A stretch of DNA of 64,000 nt, taken from NCBI RefSeq assembly GCF_027023865.1, contig NZ_JALVUC010000025.1, forward strand, positions 11,826-75,825, read 5' to 3'. The DNA is from Thermococcus sp. GTDB lineage: Archaea; Methanobacteriota_B; Thermococci; Thermococcales; Thermococcaceae. The notes under the pieces are model-generated. The model was not told the origin of the DNA and made no database searches. It saw nothing but the letters and a program-made list of their open reading frames with translations. This document shows positions 58,212 through 64,000 of the stretch, one piece after another. Both the position numbers and the translations under genes were made by a program. How positions within the stretch are numbered: the first letter of the stretch is position 1; each line of letters starts with the position of its first letter.

Positions 58212-58823
58212 ATGGAAGGGGCAGAGCTGATCATCCAGGAGATAAACAGGGAAGCGGAGGAGAAGATACAGTACCTTCTCAGTGAGGCAAGGGAAGAAGG
58301 CAAGAAGATAAAGACCGAGGCACGGGAAAGGGCCGAGGCAAAGGCGGAGTGGATACTCCGGAAGGCAAAAACCCAGGCGGAGATAGAGAAGCAGAGAATA
58401 ATAGCCAACGCCCGCCTTGAAGTCAGGAAGAAGCGCCTACAGATTCAGGAGGGACTGATCAGGGAGGTCATTGAGGCCCTTCGCGAGAGGCTTGCCAATC
58501 TTCCAGAGGAAGACTACTTCCCGATGCTCGTGAACCTCACCGCCAGGGCAGTTGAGGAGCTTGGAACCGAGAGCATCGTCGTCCGCTCCAACGAGAAGAC
58601 CCTTAACATCGTATCAGGAAAGCTTGGGGAGTTCAAGAAAGCCCTCACCGAGAAGCTTGGAAATCGAGTGGATGTCAAACTCGGAGAACCCGTGAAGACC
58701 ATAGGCGGTGTTATCGTCGAAACCCCGGACGGAACCGTGAGGGTGGACAACACATTTGATGCCAGGATAGAACGCTTCGAGAGCGAGCTTAGGGCAGAGA
58801 TAGCCAAGGCTCTCTTCGGGTGA
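58212..58823 (+). CDS. atpE: A-type ATP synthase subunit E, 203 aa
   Basis: The N-terminal 95 residues form a charged helix (EINREAEEKIQYLLSEAREEGKKIKTEARERAEAKAEWILRKAKTQAEIEKQRI) that pairs with subunit H. The C-terminal globular domain (ARAVEELGTESIVVRSNEKTL, VDNTFDARIERFESELRAEIAKALFG) attaches to the head. GGAGGAAGGAGG precedes the ATG, a very strong ribosome binding site. Confidence 0.92.
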   Translation: MEGAELIIQEINREAEEKIQYLLSEAREEGKKIKTEARERAEAKAEWILRKAKTQAEIEKQRIIANARLEVRKKRLQIQEGLIREVIEALRERLANLPEEDYFPMLVNLTARAVEELGTESIVVRSNEKTLNIVSGKLGEFKKALTEKLGNRVDVKLGEPVKTIGGVIVETPDGTVRVDNTFDARIERFESELRAEIAKALFG

Positions 58824-58828
58824 GGAAA

Positions 58829-59929
58829 ATGGAAGTCGGAGCGGTGAGCGGGATACTCGACACGACACTGGCACTGGTGTTCACATGGGTGGGCTACAAG
58901 ACATCGTTGATTATCTACAAATACACACCATACTCCTATCCTAACGCGAGGATAAAGGCAATGGAGGCCAGGCTCCTGACAGAGCAGAGGTTCAACGAGC
59001 TTGCAGAGAGCGGAACTCTTCAGGACTTCGCGGTCAGTTTGGAGGATACAGACTACAGGAACTACTTCGTCGAGATCCAGAGCTACAACGTCGAATCCAT
59101 AGAAAGGGCGTTTGAAGAGGCCCTCGCGGGAACCTACGAGATGATGGCTAAAATACTCCCCAAGAGGGTCAACCCGTTCTTCAAGCTACTCCTCGAGGAG
59201 TGGGACGTCAGGAACATCACGAGCGTCATCAAGGCAAAGTTCGCGGGAGAACCCGCCGAGGATTACGTAATGGAAATAGGGTTCATGTTCCCGAGAGCAA
59301 ATGCCATAGCGGAAGCGAAGAGCATTGAAGAGATCCTGGTCATCCTCGAGGGCACTCCCTACGAAGAACCCTACCAGAAGCTCCTGCTGGATGAGATAGA
59401 CGTCAGAACCTTTGAGACGGAGCTTTACAGGATGCACTACAGAAAGCTGCTCAACTATGCACTTTCGAAGAAGGACGAGGAAAGAACAATCCTAGAGGAG
59501 TTCGTCAGACTCAAAATAGACAAAATGAACATCCTGACGGTTCTAAGGGCCAAGGCTGCAAAGCTCCCTGCGGAGGAGATAAGACCCATGCTCATTCCCG
59601 GGGGAAGCATTAAGCTTGAGTCGCTGCTCCATGTTGAGGATCTCGGCATGGCCCTAGCTGAACTCGACTCAACGAAGTATGGACCCGTAATCAGGGACGT
59701 CAGGGAGGAAGTCGAGAGGGATCTTGGAGTTCTCGAGAAGGTCCTCAACGGCTACATACTCAAAAGGATGAACGAGCTTAACAGGTTCTACCCGCTGAGC
59801 GTCGCCGCTCCACTCGTCTACATCCTCCAGAAGGAGAGGGAAGTAAAGAAGCTCAGGGCGATAGCCAAGCTCATCAGCGACGGCCTTCAGCCGGAGAGAA
59901 TAAAGGAGCTGGTGGGTGATGTCGCATGA
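58829..59929 (+). CDS. atpC: A-type ATP synthase subunit C, 366 aa
   Basis: The funnel-shaped subunit joins the central stalk to the rotor ring. The typical pattern of V-ATPase d/C subunits is present: [45 protein letters not shown], and the third repeat [23 protein letters not shown]. The ATG at 58829 (MEVGAVSG) follows GGTGAGG; the GTG at 58820 is part of that site. It overlaps atpF by 4 bases. Confidence 0.93.
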   Translation: MEVGAVSGILDTTLALVFTWVGYKTSLIIYKYTPYSYPNARIKAMEARLLTEQRFNELAESGTLQDFAVSLEDTDYRNYFVEIQSYNVESIERAFEEALAGTYEMMAKILPKRVNPFFKLLLEEWDVRNITSVIKAKFAGEPAEDYVMEIGFMFPRANAIAEAKSIEEILVILEGTPYEEPYQKLLLDEIDVRTFETELYRMHYRKLLNYALSKKDEERTILEEFVRLKIDKMNILTVLRAKAAKLPAEEIRPMLIPGGSIKLESLLHVEDLGMALAELDSTKYGPVIRDVREEVERDLGVLEKVLNGYILKRMNELNRFYPLSVAAPLVYILQKEREVKKLRAIAKLISDGLQPERIKELVGDVA

Positions 59930-60234
59930 AAATAGCGGTTCTTGGCGAAAGGGACACTGCCCTTGGATTCAAGCTTGCGGGTGCTCACGAGGTTTACGCC
60001 TTCGACAACACCCCGATTGAAATGGAAATGCTCAAGAACAAGCTTAAAGAGCTGGTAGAGCGGGACGACGTGGGTATCATACTGATAACCGAGGGCTTCG
60101 CCCGGAGGATTGAACTCCCGGAGGTTACGCTTCCAATCATCCTTCAGATACCGGATAAATCCGGTTCAAGACTTGGAGAGAAGACGATTAAGGAGATAGT
60201 CCGTAGGGCTATTGGTGTTGAGCTGAAGAGGTGA
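59926..60234 (+). CDS. atpF: A-type ATP synthase subunit F, 102 aa
   Basis: A small Rossmann-like central-stalk subunit that contacts [28 protein letters not shown] begins the protein, [13 protein letters not shown] and [32 protein letters not shown] complete it. Size and operon position are standard; atpA follows after 5 bases. Confidence 0.93.
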   Translation: MKIAVLGERDTALGFKLAGAHEVYAFDNTPIEMEMLKNKLKELVERDDVGIILITEGFARRIELPEVTLPIILQIPDKSGSRLGEKTIKEIVRRAIGVELKR

Positions 60235-60239
60235 GGTAA

Positions 60240-61997
60240 ATGGGAAGGATAATTCGCGTTACCGGTCCGCTGGTTGTTGCCGACGGAATGAAAGGCTCGA
60301 AGATGTATGAGGTCGTTCGTGTCGGAGAGATGGGGCTTATAGGAGAAATCATCCGTCTTGAGAGCGATAGGGCAGTCATCCAGGTCTACGAGGAGACCGC
60401 GGGTATAAGACCCGGTGAGCCGGTCGAGGGAACCGGCGCCTCACTCAGCGTTGAGCTCGGTCCAGGCCTCCTGACGGCCATGTACGACGGTATTCAAAGA
60501 CCTCTTAACACACTTAGAGACCTGAGCGGCGACTTCATAGCGAGGGGTCTCACCGCTCCCGCTCTGCCAAGGGACAAGAAGTGGCACTTCATGCCAAAGG
60601 TTAAAGTCGGCGACAGGGTAGTTGGCGGAGACGTCCTCGGCGTAGTCCCCGAGACGAGCATTATAGAGCACAAAATCCTCGTTCCGCCAGGGGTCGAAGG
60701 TGAGATAATCGAGGTTGTTGAGGAGGGCGACTACACCATCGAGGAGGTCATTGCCAAGGTCAAGAAGCCGGACAGGAGTTTAGAGGAGCTTAAGATGTAC
60801 CACCGCTGGCCTGTCCGTCTCAAGAGGCCCTACAAGAACAAGCTCCCACCGGAGGTTCCGCTCATCACCGGCCAGAGGACGATAGACACCTTTTTCAGCC
60901 AGGCCAAGGGTGGAACCGCAGCAATCCCCGGCCCGTTCGGTTCGGGGAAGACCGTCACCCAGCACCAGCTGGCAAAGTGGAGCGACGCTAGGGTTGTCGT
61001 CTACATCGGTTGTGGTGAGCGCGGTAACGAGATGACCGACGTTCTTGAGGAGTTCCCCAAGCTCAAGGACCCAAAGACAGGAAAGCCACTCATGGAAAGA
61101 ACCGTCCTTATAGCCAACACCTCCAACATGCCCGTTGCCGCGCGCGAGGCCTCAATCTACACAGGGATTACCATTGCCGAGTACTTCAGAGATATGGGGT
61201 ATGACGTCGCGCTCATGGCGGACTCCACATCAAGGTGGGCCGAAGCCCTACGTGAGATTTCCGGCCGTCTCGAGGAGATGCCCGGTGAGGAGGGTTATCC
61301 TGCCTATCTCGCCTCAAAGATAGCCGAATTCTACGAGAGAGCCGGTCGCGTTGTGACCATTGGGAGCGACGAGAGGATCGGTAGTGTCTCGGTCATTGGT
61401 GCCGTTTCACCGCCCGGCGGTGACTTCAGCGAGCCGGTCGTCCAGAACACCCTCCGTGTCGTTAAGGTCTTCTGGGCGCTCGATGCTGACCTCGCGAGGA
61501 GGAGGCACTTCCCGGCTATCAACTGGCTTAGGAGCTACTCGCTCTACGTTGACTCAATCCAGGGCTGGTGGCACAGCAACGTTGACCCGGAGTGGAGGAA
61601 GATGCGCGACCAAGCCATGGCCCTCCTCCAGAAGGAGGCCGAACTCCAGGAAATCGTCCGTATTGTCGGTCCAGACGCACTGCCCGACAAGGAGAAGGCG
61701 ATACTCATCATCACCAGAATGCTCCGCGAGGACTACCTCCAGCAGGATGCATTCGACGAGGTCGACACTTACTGCCCGCCGAAGAAGCAGGTCACCATGA
61801 TGCGTGTAATCCTCAACTTCTACGAGAGGACGATGGAGGCAGTTGATAGGGGCGTTCCGGTCGAAGAGATAGCCAAGCTCCAAGTCAGGGAGAAGATAGG
61901 CCGTATGAAGTATGAGCCGGAAGTCGAGAACGTTAGGGCACTCATAGACGAGACGAACGCCCAGTTTGAAGAGCTGTTTAAGAAGTACGGGGCGTGA
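60240..61997 (+). CDS. atpA: A-type ATP synthase catalytic subunit A, 585 aa
   Basis: The nucleotide-hydrolysing/synthesising subunit has Walker [18 protein letters not shown] at about residue 230, the non-homologous insertion region before it, catalytic-site [17 protein letters not shown] and [35 protein letters not shown]. The P-loop is uninterrupted: unlike several Thermococcales homologues there is no intein, and the length is that of the mature protein. Confidence 0.96.
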   Translation: MGRIIRVTGPLVVADGMKGSKMYEVVRVGEMGLIGEIIRLESDRAVIQVYEETAGIRPGEPVEGTGASLSVELGPGLLTAMYDGIQRPLNTLRDLSGDFIARGLTAPALPRDKKWHFMPKVKVGDRVVGGDVLGVVPETSIIEHKILVPPGVEGEIIEVVEEGDYTIEEVIAKVKKPDRSLEELKMYHRWPVRLKRPYKNKLPPEVPLITGQRTIDTFFSQAKGGTAAIPGPFGSGKTVTQHQLAKWSDARVVVYIGCGERGNEMTDVLEEFPKLKDPKTGKPLMERTVLIANTSNMPVAAREASIYTGITIAEYFRDMGYDVALMADSTSRWAEALREISGRLEEMPGEEGYPAYLASKIAEFYERAGRVVTIGSDERIGSVSVIGAVSPPGGDFSEPVVQNTLRVVKVFWALDADLARRRHFPAINWLRSYSLYVDSIQGWWHSNVDPEWRKMRDQAMALLQKEAELQEIVRIVGPDALPDKEKAILIITRMLREDYLQQDAFDEVDTYCPPKKQVTMMRVILNFYERTMEAVDRGVPVEEIAKLQVREKIGRMKYEPEVENVRALIDETNAQFEELFKKYGA

Positions 61998-62002
61998 TGC
62001 TG

Positions 62003-63391
62003 ATGCCGGGAATGGAGTACTCAACCGTTAGCAAGATTTATGGGCCGCTCATGATCGTCCAGGGAGTTAAGGGAGTTGCCTATGGTGAGGTCGTTGAAGT
62101 AGAGACCCAGAAAGGGGAGAAGAGAAAAGGACAGGTTCTTGAGGCAAGGGAGGATCTCGTGATAGTCCAGGTCTTCGAGGGAACACGCGATTTAGACGTC
62201 AAGAGCACGCGCGTCCGCTTCACCGGTGAGACCCTCAAGGTTCCAGTTTCAATGGATATGCTTGGGAGGGTATTCAACGGTATCGGTAAACCCATAGACG
62301 GTGGACCGGAGATCATCCCCGAGGACAGGAGGGACGTCCACGGTGCACCACTCAACCCGGTCGCGAGGGCCTACCCAAGGGACTTCATCCAGACCGGTGT
62401 CTCTGCCATAGACGGAATGAACACCCTCATCCGCGGTCAGAAGTTACCCATATTCAGCGGTTCCGGTCTTCCGCACAACATGCTGGCGGCCCAGATAGCA
62501 AGGCAGGCAAAGGTTCTCGGCGATGAGGAGCAGTTCGCCGTTGTCTTTGCGGCGATGGGTATCACCTACGAGGAGGCCAACTTCTTCAAGAAGAGCTTTG
62601 AGGAGACTGGAGCCATAGAGAGGGCTGTCCTGTTCCTCAACCTCGCCGATGATCCTGCCATCGAGCGCATCATCACCCCGCGTATGGCCCTTACCGTCGC
62701 CGAATACCTCGCCTTCGACTACGACATGCAGGTGCTTGTCATCCTCACTGACATGACCAACTATGCGGAAGCGCTCCGTGAGATTTCCGCGGCTAGGGAG
62801 GAGGTTCCCGGAAGGCGCGGTTACCCCGGTTACATGTACACCGACCTAGCGACCATCTACGAACGTGCAGGTCGCGTCAGGGGCAGGAAGGGTTCAATCA
62901 CGCAGGTGCCCATCCTGACGATGCCCGACGACGACATCACCCACCCGATCCCGGATTTGACAGGCTACATCACCGAGGGCCAGACAGTCCTCAGCAGGGA
63001 ACTCCACAGGAAGGGTATCTACCCGCCCATAGATGTCCTTCCGTCACTCAGCCGTCTGATGAAGGATGGTATCGGTAAGGGAATGACGAGGGAGGACCAC
63101 CCACAGCTCAGCCAGCAGCTCTACGCAGCCTACGCAGAAGGCAGATCCCTTAGAGACCTTGTGGCAGTTGTTGGTGAAGAGGCATTGAGCGAGACCGACA
63201 GGAAGTACCTCAAGTTCGCGGACCGCTTTGAGAAGGAGTTCGTTGCCCAGCGCTACGATGAGGACAGGAGCATCTTCGAGACACTGGACCTAGGCTGGGA
63301 GCTTCTTGCGGAGCTTCCGGAGAGCGAGCTCAAGCGTGTCAGGAAGGAACACATCCTCAAGTACCATCCCAAGTACAGGAAGAGGGCTTAA
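62003..63391 (+). CDS. atpB: A-type ATP synthase regulatory subunit B, 462 aa
   Basis: The non-catalytic subunit alternates with A in the head. [29 protein letters not shown] starts the protein; the position of the P-loop holds [22 protein letters not shown] without the Lys, and [46 protein letters not shown] is the conserved contact region. The ATG at 62003 is chosen because GTGATG precedes it; codons before it overlap the atpA stop. Confidence 0.95.
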   Translation: MPGMEYSTVSKIYGPLMIVQGVKGVAYGEVVEVETQKGEKRKGQVLEAREDLVIVQVFEGTRDLDVKSTRVRFTGETLKVPVSMDMLGRVFNGIGKPIDGGPEIIPEDRRDVHGAPLNPVARAYPRDFIQTGVSAIDGMNTLIRGQKLPIFSGSGLPHNMLAAQIARQAKVLGDEEQFAVVFAAMGITYEEANFFKKSFEETGAIERAVLFLNLADDPAIERIITPRMALTVAEYLAFDYDMQVLVILTDMTNYAEALREISAAREEVPGRRGYPGYMYTDLATIYERAGRVRGRKGSITQVPILTMPDDDITHPIPDLTGYITEGQTVLSRELHRKGIYPPIDVLPSLSRLMKDGIGKGMTREDHPQLSQQLYAAYAEGRSLRDLVAVVGEEALSETDRKYLKFADRFEKEFVAQRYDEDRSIFETLDLGWELLAELPESELKRVRKEHILKYHPKYRKRA

Positions 63392-63418
63392 CGCCCTTCA
63401 AAATTTTAGGTGGTCGAA

Positions 63419-64000
63419 ATGGCAGAGTTGCTCAACGTGAAGCCGACGCGGATGGAACTCCTGAACCTCAAGAGACGCATCCAACTGGCCAAGAAGGGAC
63501 ACAAGCTCCTCAAGGACAAGCAGGACGCCCTTGTAATGGAGTTCTTCACCATCTACGACGAGGCCCTTCAACTCAGGGAAGAGCTCGGAATGAAAATGGA
63601 GGAAGCTTTCAAAGCCCTCCAATCGGCCGAAATAGACGTGGGGACGCTCCACCTTAAGGAGATAAGCCTCTCGGTGAAGCCAAACAGGGAAGTCAACGTC
63701 AAGAAGAGAAACGTCATGGGCGTTCCGGTCCCGCTCATTGAGGCCAAATCATTCAGAAGGGGTGCAGAAGAGCGCGGATACGCGTTCGTATCAAGCTCGT
63801 CCAGGGTAGATCTCGCCGCCGAGAAGTTTGAAGAAGCACTTGACCTGACGGTTCGCCTTGCAGAGGTTGAGGAAACCCTCAAAAGGCTCGCAAAGGAGAT
63901 AGAGACAACCAAGAGGCGCGTCAACGCGCTCGAATACATCATAATCCCACGCATGGAAGCCACCGTCAAATTCATAAAACAACGCCTCGACGAAATGGAG
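63419..64000 (+). CDS. atpD: A-type ATP synthase subunit D, cut by the window end
   Basis: The central rotor shaft is a long antiparallel coiled coil. Visible are 194 codons: [44 protein letters not shown] is the conserved N-terminal helix and [20 protein letters not shown] the conserved C-terminal helix. A full subunit has about 210-215 residues, so only the last 15-20 codons are missing. TTTTAGGTGG supplies the ribosome binding site. Confidence 0.93.
   Translation, partial: MAELLNVKPTRMELLNLKRRIQLAKKGHKLLKDKQDALVMEFFTIYDEALQLREELGMKMEEAFKALQSAEIDVGTLHLKEISLSVKPNREVNVKKRNVMGVPVPLIEAKSFRRGAEERGYAFVSSSSRVDLAAEKFEEALDLTVRLAEVEETLKRLAKEIETTKRRVNALEYIIIPRMEATVKFIKQRLDEME

Noticed and set aside
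60240-61997. Intein in atpA
   Set aside because: The P-loop region is uninterrupted and the length of 585 residues is that of the mature subunit.

Overview
The window comes from a hyperthermophilic euryarchaeon of the order Thermococcales, most likely Thermococcus. The evidence is the A/V-type ATPase operon in the order H-I-K-E-C-F-A-B-D, secF placed before secD, archaeal class-II HisS and AlaS, an archaeal SpeD, TtuA and Elp3, a GH57 4-alpha-glucanotransferase behind a perfect Thermococcales glycolytic motif, a CGP-CTERM surface protein, TATA promoters and GGTGA-type ribosome binding sites. No complete tRNA, rRNA, CRISPR array or transposase gene was found.

Region by region. 1-6.2 kb is a decaying defence/mobile island: archaeal AAA ATPases, a winged-helix regulator, two convergent AbiE toxin-antitoxin modules (one with a twice frameshifted toxin), three 5-prime stubs of a polysaccharide flippase gene, and solo palindromic repeats that look like right ends of IS200/IS605-type elements. 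6.4-10.6 kb is the dTDP-rhamnose operon (rfbABCD) with a vapBC pair inserted in the middle, followed by a probable structured RNA near 10.76 kb. 11-16.8 kb is a sulfate-activation cluster (TauE/SafE transporter, APS kinase, phosphodiesterase, DHH phosphoesterase, ATP sulfurylase) with a second vapBC inside. 16.9-21.8 kb carries the oligosaccharyltransferase AglB, a sugar-nucleotidyltransferase, an MNT protein with two compensating frameshifts and a sugar epimerase. 21.85-22.26 kb holds two tandem C/D box sRNAs, an ATPase remnant and an inverted repeat pair.

22.3-34.7 kb is mixed metabolic and envelope genes: PLP decarboxylase, Na+/H+ antiporter, HAD hydrolase, a dolichol-kinase-like protein, GH57 glucanotransferase, polytopic membrane proteins, a membrane GT2 glycosyltransferase, a DUF257 protein and TtuA. 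34.7-37.8 kb is a two-gene operon of a CGP-CTERM exported protein and a DUF4855-like protein. 37.9-51.8 kb is mostly core information processing (hisS, alaS, elp3, a Nip7-like PUA protein, speD), with pseudogene fragments of MarC and of a KaiC-like ATPase, and a third C/D sRNA that overlaps the start of a coiled-coil gene. 52.1-64 kb is secF-secD-trkA and then the A-type ATPase operon, cut in atpD by the window end.

How the genes fit together. The rhamnose genes, AglB, nucleotidyltransferase, epimerase, dolichol-kinase-like protein and GT2 enzyme point to glycan assembly on a dolichol carrier. The sulfate-activation genes sit directly beside AglB without any sulfate-reduction gene, so the active sulfate may be used for sulfation. 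Two of the sRNAs carry guides that match conserved ribosomal RNA sites around the decoding centre and the A-loop, a good lead for checking.
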